DNA of 64,000 bases from Frateuria edaphi (GCF_021117405.1 NZ_CP088251.1:3705404-3769403), one strand, 5' to 3'; numbered from the stretch's first letter, positions 32,079-41,136 are shown. Notes: generated by a model not told the origin, from the sequence alone. Translations and numbers: made by a program.

Positions 32079-33146
32079 TCAATGTCGGCTGCGTCCGCCG
32101 ATGTCGCCGTTGCCCTTGTCGGCGACGCCGCCCGAGGGAGCCGTACCGGCGGTCGCGCCACCGGACGATCCAGTGGCCGACGTACCGCCGGGCCCGCTGG
32201 CTGGCAAAGCTGTCGTGGCTTGCGCGCCGGTGTCCGTATCGCCGCGAGTCACGCGCAGATGGTTCTGGATGTCCTTCACGCCGCCCAGGTCGTCGATGAT
32301 GTCCTCCGCGGCGTGTTTCATCCAGCGCGCGCGGACGGTCCCCTCGAGCGTGACCGTCCCCAGGTTCACCTTCACCTCGATATCGCTGGCGTCCAGGTCC
32401 GCGTCGGTCAGCCGCTCGCAGGCGAGCTCGCGCAGGCGTTCGTCGCTGCGTTCGTAACCGCGGGGCTGCGTGCCGCGGAACTGGCCGCGCTGGTCGCCTT
32501 CGTCGAACCAGTAGCGCTTGCCCTCCTGGCGGAAGCCGGCGCCACCGTAGGTATCGGTGCGCGCGTATTGACTGCCGAGCTCGCCACGACCGGATGACGC
32601 GCGGCTGCCTTCCGCACCGTAGCGCGGGCCCTCGTAGTCGTGTTCCTGCGTCCAGCTGGCGCGCATGCGATCGCTGCGCGCGTCGTCCTGCCGGTTGCCC
32701 TGGCCGTAGGCGCGATCGGCGTCGTAGCCGCTGTTGCTCTGGCCGTGGCGCGGCTCGTTCCGCCAGATGCCGGCGGAGCGGCCGTAGCCGTGGGCGCGGT
32801 GGCGGTCGTCCGCATTGCGATAGCCCTCCGCGAAGTGGCGTTCGGCATCGGTATCCAGGCCGTAGCGCGCATCGCCGCGCGCGTCGCGCGGACGTGCCCA
32901 CAGCTCGTCATCCTCGCGATAGCCGCCACCGTAGCGCGCCGGCTGTTCGCTCCGGTCGGGCGCGCGACCGCCCTCGAAGTCGCGGCGCGGGTGTGCGGCC
33001 TGCCAGGGGCGTTCTTCGTCGCCGCCGTACGCGCGGACCTGCCGACCCGCTTCGTACGGATCGCGCAGGTTGCGTTCGCGGATCCGCTCTTCGCGGGTGC
33101 GATAGCGTGACCTTTCGTCGTCGTGTCGATCGTCGTCTCGGCTCAT
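32079..33146 (-). CDS. BON-domain protein with long charged N terminus
   Basis: A 355-residue protein. Residues 1-230 are strongly hydrophilic and low in complexity, rich in Arg, Asp, Gly and Tyr (GYRNADDRHRAHGYGRS and similar), and probably disordered. Residues about 235-300 form a BON domain (RLREL...LTDADLDASDIEVKVNLGTV, TLEGTVRARWMKHAAEDIID, DIQNHLRV), a fold that binds phospholipid in OsmY-like stress proteins. The tail is Gly/Ala/Ser-rich. No signal peptide is visible, unlike OsmY, so its location is uncertain. GGAGG precedes the ATG, and a -24/-12-like sequence lies just upstream. Confidence 0.82.
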   Translation of the reverse strand: MSRDDDRHDDERSRYRTREERIRERNLRDPYEAGRQVRAYGGDEERPWQAAHPRRDFEGGRAPDRSEQPARYGGGYREDDELWARPRDARGDARYGLDTDAERHFAEGYRNADDRHRAHGYGRSAGIWRNEPRHGQSNSGYDADRAYGQGNRQDDARSDRMRASWTQEHDYEGPRYGAEGSRASSGRGELGSQYARTDTYGGAGFRQEGKRYWFDEGDQRGQFRGTQPRGYERSDERLRELACERLTDADLDASDIEVKVNLGTVTLEGTVRARWMKHAAEDIIDDLGGVKDIQNHLRVTRGDTDTGAQATTALPASGPGGTSATGSSGGATAGTAPSGGVADKGNGDIGGRSRH

Positions 33147-33178
33147 GGAACCTCCGGTGGGATGGGTGGGCGAAAAAA

Positions 33179-33196
33179 TTGCAGCCTTCGTGTCAA
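33179..33196 (-). promoter_or_regulatory. Possible sigma-54 promoter of the BON gene
   Basis: Minus strand TTGACACG-AAGG-CTGCAA keeps the exact 10-base spacing of -24/-12 promoters, with one change in the -24 dinucleotide (GA for GG) and one T to C in the -12 box. No -10 box is found at the right distance to use TTGACA as a sigma-70 -35. The predicted start is about 20-25 bases before the ATG. Confidence 0.42.
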
Positions 33197-33205
33197 CTTT
33201 TGCTG

Positions 33206-33478
33206 TCAGTTCAACCAGCGGCAGAGCGGCGTGCCGGGTTCGCCGATGCGCGGCATGGGAATGCCGGGCTCGTGCGGGTCGATGGCCGGCATGTCCGGCT
33301 CGCGCGGCCTCGGCGCGCGTACCGGATCGCCCGGGTCGTAAGGCTGCGGCGGCGTGGGGTCGGGCGGCAGTGATTCGGGGTCACCGACCGGCTTGGACGG
33401 CACCATGCTGCCGGGCGGCGGCATGCGCGGCACGCGGATCGGATTGACCAGCGGCGGGCAGGGCAGGAACGCGTGCAT
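33206..33478 (-). CDS. Proline-rich hypothetical small protein
   Basis: A 90-residue protein starting MHAFLPCPPLVNPIRVPRMP and continuing as a proline, aspartate and glycine-rich chain (PPDPTPPQPYDPGDPVRAPR). GAGG lies upstream of this ATG, and an earlier in-frame ATG (33514) has no ribosome site. I do not recognise a family. No membrane segment or signal peptide is clear. The composition suggests a disordered protein. It is preceded by a -24/-12-like element, which places it with the KGG and BON genes as a possible stress protein. Confidence 0.5.
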   Translation of the reverse strand: MHAFLPCPPLVNPIRVPRMPPPGSMVPSKPVGDPESLPPDPTPPQPYDPGDPVRAPRPREPDMPAIDPHEPGIPMPRIGEPGTPLCRWLN

Positions 33479-33513
33479 GGGGATGCCTCGTGGAAGAGGG
33501 ACATCACCCACCA

Positions 33514-33530
33514 TTCAAGCCATGTGCCAA
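33514..33530 (-). promoter_or_regulatory. Possible sigma-54 promoter of the proline-rich gene
   Basis: Minus strand TTGGCACA-TGGC-TTGAA has a perfect -24 half (TTGGCAC) and TTGA in place of TTGC, at the canonical 10-base spacing. The inverted repeat ACAGGC-N8-GCCTGT at 33604-33623, about 75-95 bases upstream, could be an activator site or a hairpin ending the kinase mRNA. Confidence 0.4.
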
Positions 33531-33622
33531 TCCGGCGCGCGGGTGCCGGCGAGCCCGGCCGTGCACGCGGCACTGGCAGCTTTTACCGACCCCGGCAGTT
33601 TTTACAGGCGGGCGCCTGCCTG

Positions 33623-35566
33623 TTACGGAGAGCTTGCCTGCTTCAGCGGGCCGGGCAGCAGGTTGCGCATGCGCTGCACCAGTGCGTCGAACTCGAACGG
33701 CTTGGTCAACAGGTCGGTGTTGGCGTCGAGCGTCCAGTTATCGGGCATGGTCCCGGCGTACCCGGTCATGAAAAGCACTTTCATGTCCGGACGGTGGCGG
33801 CGGCCGACGTCGACCATCTGCATGCCGGTCAGGCCGGGCAGTCCGATGTCGGAAACGACCAGGTCGATGCGTTCGGTCGATTCGATGATGGCCAGGCCTG
33901 CGTGGCCGTCGCGCGCTTCGAGCACGCGGTAGCGCAGGTCGCGCAGCTTGCCGGCGATCAGGTCGCGCACCACGTCTTCGTCCTCCACCAGCAGGATGGT
34001 CTCGCCGGCGGCAGGCTCCCAGTGCTTGCCGGCGTTTCGATCGTCCAGCGCACGCACGCTGCGGCGCTCGCCGCTGGGCAGGTAGATCGACACGGTGGTG
34101 CCGTGGCCGGGCTCGCTGTCCAGCTCGATGGCGCCGCGCGACTGGCTGACGAAGCCATGGATCATCGACAGGCCCAGGCCGGTGCCGCGCCCCTTGGGCT
34201 TGGTGGTGAAGAACGGGTCGAAGGCCCGCGCGCGCACGTCGGGTGTCATGCCGATGCCGGTGTCGCTCACCTGCAGCAGCAACGTGGGCGCATCGCGCAG
34301 GCTGTGCGGGCGGCGCAGCGGGCCTTCGCCGGGCGGCACCGAGCCGGTGCGGATGGTCAGCTGGCCACCGTCGGGCATGGCGTCGCGCGCGTTGATGGCC
34401 AAGTTGAGGATCGCGCTTTCCAGCAGGTTCGGATCGCATAGCACCGGCACCAGCGCGGGCGCCAGTTCGAGCTTCAGCTCGATCCGCTCGCCCAGCGTGG
34501 CCGGCAGCAGCTCGGCGATCTGCGCGATCAGGTCGTTGAGGTTGACGCTCTTGGGCGCCAGCGGCTGGCGCCGCGCGAAGGCGAGCAGGCGATGGGTCAG
34601 CGTGGCCGCTCGCTTGGCCGAATCGAGCGCGTTGCCGAGGAACCGCTCCACGTCCTGGCGACCGGCGGCCAGGCGCATCTCGACCACTTCCAGCGATCCG
34701 ATGATGCCCTGAAGCAGGTTGTTGAAGTCGTGCGCCATGCCGCCGGTGAGCTGGCCCAGCGCCTCGATCTTCTGCGACTGGAACAGCTGCGCGCGGGTTT
34801 CTTCCAGATGCCGTTCCGCTTCCATGCGTTCGGTGATGTCGCGGGTGATCTTGGCAAAGCCCAGCAACTGGCCGTCATTGTCGCGGATCGCGTCGATGGC
34901 GATCTCGGCCATGAAGCGCGAACCGTCCTTGCGGACCTGCCAGTCGACCACGTCGTAGCGGCCGCTCTCGCTGGCCACGGTCATCGCCGTCTGGGCCACC
35001 AACGGGTTGACGAAGAACTGCGTCAGCGGCCGGCCGATGATTTCCGTCGCGGTATAGCCCTTGATGCGTTCGGCGCCGGTGTTCCAGTCGGTGACGGTGC
35101 CGTGCGCGTCGAGCATGCAGATCGCGCAGTCGGTGACGCCGTCGACGAACAGGCGGAAGCGCCGCTCCACTTCGCGCAGGCGCTTTTCGGTGAGGCGCCG
35201 CTCGGTGATGTCGCGGGTGACCATGGCGAAGCCGAGCAGGTGACCCTGCTCGTCGCGCACCGCGTCGCACACCACGTGCGCCCAGAAGCGGCTGCCGTCG
35301 CGGCGCAGCCGCTCGGCTTCTTCCTGGAAGCGGCCGTGCGCGGCGGCCATGTGCAGGATCAGCTCCGGCCGCCCGCCCGCGCGCTCTTCCTCGGTATGCA
35401 GCTGGGCGAACGGGCGTCCGACGATGTCGGCGGCGCGATGGCCGTGGATCTGTTCGGCGCCGGCGTTCCAGCTACGGATGCGGCCCTGCGGATCGACCAT
35501 GAAAATGGCGTAGTCCAGGATGGACTGCACCAGCAGCTGGTAGGAATTGGACCCGCTTGTTTCCAC
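33623..35566 (-). CDS. Hybrid histidine kinase, PAS-PAS-HisKA-HATPase-REC
   Basis: A soluble hybrid sensor kinase of 647 residues, counted from GTG 35566. Two PAS domains come first (YQLLVQSILDYAIFMVDPQG; then FRLFVDGVTDCAICMLDAHG), each followed by a PAC-like ITER end. HisKA carries the phosphorylated histidine in GGMAHDFNNLL. The ATPase domain has N box NLAINARDAM, DTGIGM and GRGTGLGLSMIHG. A C-terminal receiver has its Asp in LVVSDIGLPG and Lys in LLTKPF. No membrane helix is seen. GTG 35566 has AAGGACGG just upstream and begins right at the first PAS domain; a TTG at 35641 and ATGs at 35626 and 35620 are alternatives. A single-domain receiver is encoded upstream on the same strand. Confidence 0.9.
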   Translation of the reverse strand: METSGSNSYQLLVQSILDYAIFMVDPQGRIRSWNAGAEQIHGHRAADIVGRPFAQLHTEEERAGGRPELILHMAAAHGRFQEEAERLRRDGSRFWAHVVCDAVRDEQGHLLGFAMVTRDITERRLTEKRLREVERRFRLFVDGVTDCAICMLDAHGTVTDWNTGAERIKGYTATEIIGRPLTQFFVNPLVAQTAMTVASESGRYDVVDWQVRKDGSRFMAEIAIDAIRDNDGQLLGFAKITRDITERMEAERHLEETRAQLFQSQKIEALGQLTGGMAHDFNNLLQGIIGSLEVVEMRLAAGRQDVERFLGNALDSAKRAATLTHRLLAFARRQPLAPKSVNLNDLIAQIAELLPATLGERIELKLELAPALVPVLCDPNLLESAILNLAINARDAMPDGGQLTIRTGSVPPGEGPLRRPHSLRDAPTLLLQVSDTGIGMTPDVRARAFDPFFTTKPKGRGTGLGLSMIHGFVSQSRGAIELDSEPGHGTTVSIYLPSGERRSVRALDDRNAGKHWEPAAGETILLVEDEDVVRDLIAGKLRDLRYRVLEARDGHAGLAIIESTERIDLVVSDIGLPGLTGMQMVDVGRRHRPDMKVLFMTGYAGTMPDNWTLDANTDLLTKPFEFDALVQRMRNLLPGPLKQASSP

Positions 35567-35708
35567 GCCACCGTCCTTGCACAGCAAGCACCGCGCCACG
35601 GCCGTCCATGACGGTGTCATCGGCATTCGTTCCCCGGGCAAAAGGTTTGCAGTCGCAGCACGACCGCCTTCCGGTTTGGCCGGCCTCGACCGAACCTACC
35701 TCAACTGG

Positions 35709-36134
35709 CTAGTGAGATAAACCGGGATAGGGCGGCCGGCCATCGTCGGCGACGGCGCAGGCGCGGGCATTCTTGGCGCGCGCATCGGCGATCGCCGCCA
35801 GCAGCGCCTTGCGGTCGTACGGCTTGGGAAGGAAGGTGGCGGTCGGACCCAGCCGTTCGCTGGACGCTTCCGGGTCGCCGGAAATCACCACCACGGCAGC
35901 GGTCGACCCGCGCCGGCGCAGCTCCTCGGCCATGCTGATGCCGTCCTGGCCGGCGCCGATGTTGACGTCAGTGACGATCACGTCGATCCCGGGCTGCTCG
36001 TCCATCAGGCGGATGCCGGAGCTGGCATCGCGCGCGGAGAGCACCTGATAACCGGCCGCGTCAAGGAGCAACGCCATGACTTCGCGCGTGTCCGAGTCGT
36101 CTTCCACCAGCAACACAAGGTTGTCCTTCGCCAT
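35709..36134 (-). CDS. Single-domain response regulator (CheY-like)
   Basis: A 141-residue receiver only. It has the acidic pair in LLVEDDSDTRE, the phospho-acceptor Asp in VIVTDVNIGAGQDG, the switch residue in VVVISGD, and Lys in FLPKPYDRKALL. No output domain follows; the last 20 residues look unstructured. A perfect GGAGGTGTC leads into ATG 36134, which settles the start over a longer open frame. It lies 142 bases upstream of the hybrid kinase on the same strand, so it is a probable partner in a phosphorelay or a phosphate sink. Confidence 0.88.
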   Translation of the reverse strand: MAKDNLVLLVEDDSDTREVMALLLDAAGYQVLSARDASSGIRLMDEQPGIDVIVTDVNIGAGQDGISMAEELRRRGSTAAVVVISGDPEASSERLGPTATFLPKPYDRKALLAAIADARAKNARACAVADDGRPPYPGLSH

Positions 36135-36383
36135 GACACCTCCCACACACGCAAGCGCGGCTCGAACCGTGAATCCTGACCATACAGAAGTGATGGAAGC
36201 GTGCAGGCTAAAGCATTGCTGCGTCAAGCATTAAGCAGGCGATCTTAGGCCTGTGGTTCAAAAAATTTCACGGCCATTGCGGTAGCGCTCCTGTCGAGGT
36301 CGCTTGAACCTGCCGCGCCCTCGGGCAGGTGTGGTCAGCGGACTCCTCCCCGATGGCGGATGTCGCAAACCGTTGAACCAAAA

Positions 36384-36397
36384 CGCAAAATATTGCG
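36384..36397. promoter_or_regulatory. Inverted repeat upstream of the dehydrogenase operon
   Basis: CGCAA-AATA-TTGCG lies 95 bases before the first gene of the respiratory array, in an A-rich part of the 357-base divergent gap (36135-36491). It may be a regulator site. No confident -35/-10 pair was found in the gap. Confidence 0.3.
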
Positions 36398-36491
36398 ACG
36401 GCTACCACCCGATCTTCACCCCGATGACGCCGGCCCTTCACCGTCGCCTGCCTAGGCTCTCTTTTTCCCGTGAAGGCAAGGAGCGGCAGAC

Positions 36492-37208
36492 GTGAACCAC
36501 GATCCGGCACGCCGGGATTTCCTCAGGCTCGTCGGCGTGACGGTACCGGCCGGCATGGCGTTGTGCGCCTGCGGCGGCAGCGGCGCCGATGCGCAGGGCG
36601 GCCCGTCCAACGCCTTCTTCGCGGCCGGGGAGATGGATTTCATCCAGGCCGCCACCGCGCGGCTGATTCCCGCCGACGCGCTGGGCCCCGGTGCCGACAA
36701 GGCGGGCGTTCCCACCTTCCTCGACCTGCAGCTGGCCGGTCCCTACGGCCGCGCCGAGCGCTGGTACATGCAGGGCCCCTGGCCCAACGGCATCGATGGC
36801 CAGGGCTACCAGCTGCGCTTCACGCCCGCGCAGCTCTATCGCCAGGCGATCGCCGGCATCGACAAGCATTGCCAAGCGCAGTACCGCCAGCCGTTCGCCA
36901 AGCTCACGACCGACCAGCAGGACCAGGTGCTGCATGCGCTCGAAGACGGCAAGGTCGACCTGGGCGACGTGCCGTCGAAGACCTTTTTCAACCTGCTCTG
37001 GCAGAACACCCAGGAAGGCTTCCTCGCCGACCCCGCCTACGGCGGCAACCGCGACTTCGCCGGCTGGAAACTGATCGGCTTCCCGGGCCCGCGCTACAAC
37101 TACGTGCGCGAGATCGGCGAATACGGCAAGCCCTACCCGCAGCCCTGCGTCAGCCTGATCGGCCGCGTGCCCGGCGCCGCGCTCGCCCATGCCGGGGAGG
37201 TTTCCTGA
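36492..37208 (+). CDS. Gluconate 2-dehydrogenase subunit 3-type protein (Tat-exported)
   Basis: Small subunit of a three-part periplasmic membrane dehydrogenase. The 238-residue protein starts at GTG 36492 after AAGGAG. It has a twin-arginine signal (ARRDFLRLVGVTVPAGMALC, which may also be lipidated at a Cys), followed by the family's core (FFAAGEMDFIQAATARLIPA, GPYGRAERWYMQGPW). This subunit escorts the flavoprotein partner through the Tat pathway and stabilises it. It overlaps the flavoprotein gene by one base (TGATG), so translation is coupled. The enzyme substrate may be gluconate or a related sugar or sugar acid. Confidence 0.88.
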   Translation: MNHDPARRDFLRLVGVTVPAGMALCACGGSGADAQGGPSNAFFAAGEMDFIQAATARLIPADALGPGADKAGVPTFLDLQLAGPYGRAERWYMQGPWPNGIDGQGYQLRFTPAQLYRQAIAGIDKHCQAQYRQPFAKLTTDQQDQVLHALEDGKVDLGDVPSKTFFNLLWQNTQEGFLADPAYGGNRDFAGWKLIGFPGPRYNYVREIGEYGKPYPQPCVSLIGRVPGAALAHAGEVS

Positions 37209-38968
37209 TGGCGCGGCGGATGCCGCCGGTAGACGTGGTGCTGGTCGGCTTCGGCTGGACGGCTTCGATCATCGCGCAGGAACTGACCGACGCCGGCGTG
37301 CAGGTGCTCGCGCTGGAGCGCGGCGCCTGGCGCGACACCGTCCCCGACTTCGCCACCGACCACATCCAGGACGAGCTGCGCTATGCGGTGCGCAAGCAGA
37401 TCTTCGAATCGCCCGAGCGCGAGTCGCTGACCTTCCGCAACAACGCCAGTCAGACCGCGCTGCCGATGCGCCACCTGGGCTCGTTCCTGCCGGCCGCGGG
37501 CGTGGGCGGCGCGGGCGTGCACTGGAACGGCCAGTGCTGGCGCTTCCTGCCACAGGACTTCCTGATACGCACACACACCGAGCAGCGCTACGGCAAAGGC
37601 TTCATTCCCGCGGACATGAACCTGCAGGACTGGGGCGTCACCTACGAGGAACTGGAACCGCACTACGACCGCTTCGAATACCTCTGCGGCGTCTCAGGCC
37701 AGGCCGGCAACGTCGGCGGCCAGCTGGTGGCCGGCGGCAACCCGTTCGAAGGTGCGCGGCAACGCGGCTATCCGCTGCCGCCGCTGGAGCGCAGTGCGTC
37801 CACCGTGCTGTTCGACAAGGCCGCGCGCGACGTGGGTTTCAAGCCATTCCCGTGCCCGGCGGCCAACGCCTCGCGGCCGTACCGCAACCCGCTGGGCGTG
37901 CAGATGGGCCAGTGCACCTACTGCGGGTACTGCGAGTGGTTCGGCTGCGGCAACTATTCCAAGGCCAGTCCGCAGACGACCATCCTCCCGGTCCTGCTGA
38001 AGAAGGACAACTTCCACTTCCGCACGCACTGCAACGTCACCCGCGTCAACACCGATTCGAGCGGCAAGCGCGCCACCGGCGTCACCTACGTCGATGTCGA
38101 GGGCAACCAGATCGAGCAGCCGGCGCAGATGGTGGTGCTGTGCGCCTTCGCCCAGCACAACGTGCACCTGCTGCTGCTTTCGAAGATCGGCCAGCCGTAT
38201 GACCCTGTATCGAACACCGGCGTGGTCGGGCGCAACTACGCCTACCAGATCACGTCCTCGGTCGACGTGTTCCAGAAGGAGCGGCTCAATCCGTTCATGG
38301 GCGCCGGCGCGCTCGGCCAGGCGATCGACGAGTTCAACGGCGACAACTTCGACCACGGCCCGCACGGCTTCGTCGGTGGCGGCTACATCGCGCTGTGGAA
38401 TACCGGCGGGCGGCCGATCCTGCAGCACTACCTGCCCCAGAACGCGCCCAAGTGGGGCGCGGGGTGGAAGAAGGCGATGCACGAGAACTACCTCACCGCC
38501 TGCTCCATCGCCACCCACGGCAGCGTGATGAGCTATCGCAACAGCTACCTGGACCTGGACCCGACCTGGCGCGACGTCTACGGCAACCCGCTGCTGCGCC
38601 TGACCTTCGACTTCCAGCCCAACGAGCTGAAGATGTCCGGCTTCCTCACCGACAAGGCCGCGCAGATCGGCCGCGCGATTCCCGGCGCCAGCATCCACGA
38701 GAAGAAGCGCCAGGGTCCGTACTCGATCGTGCCTTACCAGACCACGCACAACACCGGCGGCGCGGTGATGGGCGACGACCCGAAGACCTCGGTGGTCAAC
38801 CGCTACCTGCAGAGCTGGGACGTGCCGAACCTGTGGGTGATGGGCGCGAGCGTGTTCCCGCAGAACGCCGGCTACAACCCGACCGGCACGGTCGGCGCGC
38901 TGACCTACTGGTCGGCCGAAGCGATGAAGCGGTACCTGAAGAACCCCGGCCCGCTGGTGACGGCATGA
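37208..38968 (+). CDS. GMC-family FAD dehydrogenase, large subunit
   Basis: Catalytic flavoprotein of 586 residues. It has an N-terminal FAD-binding Rossmann motif (VVLVGFGWTASIIAQELTDAG), a cysteine-rich middle (CTYCGYCEWFGCG near residue 237) and the C-terminal GMC signature (VMGASVFPQNAGYNPTGTVG, with the catalytic His/Asn region). It is of the gluconate/2-ketogluconate/sorbitol dehydrogenase type that passes electrons from a periplasmic sugar to a membrane cytochrome c. It has no signal of its own and is expected to travel with the Tat-bearing small subunit. It overlaps the genes on both sides (1 and 4 bases). Confidence 0.9.
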   Translation: MARRMPPVDVVLVGFGWTASIIAQELTDAGVQVLALERGAWRDTVPDFATDHIQDELRYAVRKQIFESPERESLTFRNNASQTALPMRHLGSFLPAAGVGGAGVHWNGQCWRFLPQDFLIRTHTEQRYGKGFIPADMNLQDWGVTYEELEPHYDRFEYLCGVSGQAGNVGGQLVAGGNPFEGARQRGYPLPPLERSASTVLFDKAARDVGFKPFPCPAANASRPYRNPLGVQMGQCTYCGYCEWFGCGNYSKASPQTTILPVLLKKDNFHFRTHCNVTRVNTDSSGKRATGVTYVDVEGNQIEQPAQMVVLCAFAQHNVHLLLLSKIGQPYDPVSNTGVVGRNYAYQITSSVDVFQKERLNPFMGAGALGQAIDEFNGDNFDHGPHGFVGGGYIALWNTGGRPILQHYLPQNAPKWGAGWKKAMHENYLTACSIATHGSVMSYRNSYLDLDPTWRDVYGNPLLRLTFDFQPNELKMSGFLTDKAAQIGRAIPGASIHEKKRQGPYSIVPYQTTHNTGGAVMGDDPKTSVVNRYLQSWDVPNLWVMGASVFPQNAGYNPTGTVGALTYWSAEAMKRYLKNPGPLVTA

Positions 38969-40275
38969 GCGCGGCACGTACCCGTTCCCTGCAAGCGGGG
39001 ACCCTGCGCAGGAACCTGGCGCTCGCGGCCCTGTTCCTGCTCGCCCTGCTGTGCGCCGCCTGCAGCCATGACCGCGACGCGGGCGCACCCTCGGCGATCA
39101 AGCTCGGCGAGCGCATGAGCGCCGGCCCGTGGAGCGAGATCTCGCGCGGCCGCTACCTGGTCCGCGCCGGCGACTGCGAGGCCTGCCACACCGCACCCAA
39201 CGGCACGCCGTTCGCCGGCGACCGCGCCATCCCCACGCCCTTCGGCACCATCTACTCCAGCAACATCACGCCGGACCCGGAAACCGGCATCGGCCGCTGG
39301 ACCGACGAGGACTTCTATCGCGCCATGCACGAGGGCATCGACCGGGAAGGGAGTCATCTCTACCCGGCCTTCCCCTACCCCTGGTACACCAGGCTGAGCC
39401 GCGACGACGTACTGTCGATCAAGGCCTATCTCGACACGCTGACGCCCGTGCGCCAGATCCATCGCCGCAACGCGTTGCCGTGGCCGCTCGACCAGCGCGC
39501 GCTGATGGCGATGTGGAACGGCATGTACTTCGACGACGGCACCTACCAGCCCGATCCCAAACGCTCGGCGCAATGGAACCGCGGCGCGTACCTGGTCAAG
39601 GGCCTTGGCCACTGCAGCGCCTGCCACGGTGACAAGAACCTCGCCGGCGCCACCGACATGGACGACCCGCCCACGGGCGGCTATGCCGAGAACGCCTATG
39701 CGCCGAGCCTGGCCGGTGGCGCGCGCGATGGGTTGGGCAGCTGGACCACGCAGGACATCGTGCAGTACCTGGGCACCGGCCGGAACAGCCGCACCTCGGC
39801 CGCCGGTCCCATGGCCGAAGTCGTCGAGCAGTCGACCCAGTACCTGAGCAAGCCGGACCTGGAAGCGATCGCGGTATACCTGAAGAGCCTGCCGGCACCC
39901 AAGGACACCTCGGTGGCCAAGGTCGACAAGAACACCCTCGATCGCGGCGCCGCGCTTTACGTGGACAACTGCGCGGGTTGCCACCTGAAGCAGGGCCAGG
40001 GCGAGATCGGCGCGTTCCCGCCGTTGCGGCAAAGCTCCGCCGTGCAGGCCGCGAGCGCCGACACGCTGATCGGCGTGATCCTCGACGGTGCACGCATTCC
40101 CAGGACTGCCGCCGAACCCACCGGCCTGGCGATGCAGGGCTTTGCCGACCACCTGAGCGACGCACAGATCGCCGACCTCACCACCTACATCCGCAACGCC
40201 TGGGGCAATCACGCCGGAGCCGTGGATGCGGACGACGTGGAAGACCTGCGAGAGACCTTGCGCGAATCGCCGTGA
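38965..40275 (+). CDS. Triheme cytochrome c subunit of membrane dehydrogenase
   Basis: A 436-residue lipoprotein cytochrome. It has a signal ending LLALLCAAC with a lipobox, then three CxxCH sites: CEACH (near residue 72), CSACH (near 217) and CAGCH (near 335). This is the alcohol/gluconate dehydrogenase cytochrome c subunit pattern (AdhB-like). It accepts electrons from the GMC flavoprotein and hands them to quinone or to downstream carriers at the membrane. It begins in an ATGA overlap with the flavoprotein gene. A 213-base gap with a palindromic repeat separates it from actA. Confidence 0.92.
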   Translation: MSAARTRSLQAGTLRRNLALAALFLLALLCAACSHDRDAGAPSAIKLGERMSAGPWSEISRGRYLVRAGDCEACHTAPNGTPFAGDRAIPTPFGTIYSSNITPDPETGIGRWTDEDFYRAMHEGIDREGSHLYPAFPYPWYTRLSRDDVLSIKAYLDTLTPVRQIHRRNALPWPLDQRALMAMWNGMYFDDGTYQPDPKRSAQWNRGAYLVKGLGHCSACHGDKNLAGATDMDDPPTGGYAENAYAPSLAGGARDGLGSWTTQDIVQYLGTGRNSRTSAAGPMAEVVEQSTQYLSKPDLEAIAVYLKSLPAPKDTSVAKVDKNTLDRGAALYVDNCAGCHLKQGQGEIGAFPPLRQSSAVQAASADTLIGVILDGARIPRTAAEPTGLAMQGFADHLSDAQIADLTTYIRNAWGNHAGAVDADDVEDLRETLRESP

Positions 40276-40284
40276 CGCCGTGCT

Positions 40285-40385
40285 CCCGTCTTCCCGAGAG
40301 GAGAGGGTGGGGGCGAGCCGTTGGGCTCGCGGGAGTTTCAGGCGCTCTGCTCCCTCTCCCGCTCGGGGAGAGGAGGCGAAGGTTG
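40285..40385. repeat. Palindromic repeat pair before actA
   Basis: Two segments of the CCC...GGGAGAGG class: CCGAGAGGAGAGGGTGGGGG (from about 40305), and CCCTCTCCCGCTCGGGGAGAGG near 40350-40373 (arms CCTCTCCC and GGGGAGAGG around GCTC). GAGCCGTTGGGCTC makes a further small hairpin. It occupies the gap between the dehydrogenase genes and ACIII, where a promoter for actA could also lie. An A-run (AAAAAA) follows near 40405. Confidence 0.68.
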
Positions 40386-40488
40386 GCGCTTCGCGCCTGC
40401 GCACTTAAAAAAACCCGCGCGCGCTTCACGCCACCCCTGCGATGGTTGCCATCGAACGCTCGCCGGAAAGGACCACCACGAGAGGGCG

Positions 40489-41136
40489 ATGACCCAAATC
40501 TTCCATCCGCGCTTCGGCTTGTTCGTCAAGCTCACCCTGTTGGCCGTGCTGATCCTGGCCAGCGCCGCCGTGCTGGCTTGGCGCGGGCTGACCAACGGAC
40601 CGCATCGCATCGGCGAGGCCGTGGAACAACCCGTCCCCTTCAGCCACAAGCACCATGTCGGCGACGACGGCATCGACTGCCGCTATTGCCACGACACGGT
40701 GGAGACCTCTGCTTTCGCCGGCATGCCGCCGATCTCCACCTGCATGACCTGCCACTCGCAGCTGTACACCGACCAGTCCGTGCTCCAGCCGGTGGTCGAA
40801 AGCTGGCGGCGCGGCATGGCATTGCACTGGAACCGCGTCCATCAGCTGCCCGACTTCGTCTACTTCAATCATTCCATCCACGTCGCCAAGGGCGTCGGCT
40901 GCGAGAGCTGCCATGGTCGTGTCGACCGCATGCCGCTGACGATGCGCACGAAATCGCTGTCGATGGAGTGGTGCCTGGACTGCCACCGCGCGCCGCAGAA
41001 ATACCTGCGCCCGCGCGAGCAGGAATTTGCCATGGGGTGGCAGGCACGGGACCAGGAAAAACTCGGCCTGGCGTTGGTCAAGCGCTACCACATCGACACC
41101 CGCCGGCTGACGGACTGCTCGGTATGCCATCGATGA
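40489..41136 (+). CDS. actA: Alternative Complex III subunit A, pentaheme cytochrome c
   Basis: A 215-residue membrane-anchored cytochrome. One N-terminal helix (LFVKLTLLAVLILASAAVLA) is followed by five heme sites: CRYCH, CMTCH, CESCH, CLDCH and CSVCH at the very C terminus. Extra histidines (SHKHH, FNHSIH) can serve as distal ligands. Pentaheme ActA carries electrons within ACIII, a quinol:electron-acceptor oxidoreductase that replaces cytochrome bc1. ATG 40489 follows GAGAGGG; the longer open frame runs through a repeat and is not real. It overlaps actB in ATGA. Confidence 0.93.
   Translation: MTQIFHPRFGLFVKLTLLAVLILASAAVLAWRGLTNGPHRIGEAVEQPVPFSHKHHVGDDGIDCRYCHDTVETSAFAGMPPISTCMTCHSQLYTDQSVLQPVVESWRRGMALHWNRVHQLPDFVYFNHSIHVAKGVGCESCHGRVDRMPLTMRTKSLSMEWCLDCHRAPQKYLRPREQEFAMGWQARDQEKLGLALVKRYHIDTRRLTDCSVCHR

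Noticed and set aside
33190..33196. TTGACA before the BON gene read as a sigma-70 -35
   Set aside because: No acceptable -10 box lies 16-18 bases downstream; the -24/-12 reading fits better, though with deviations.
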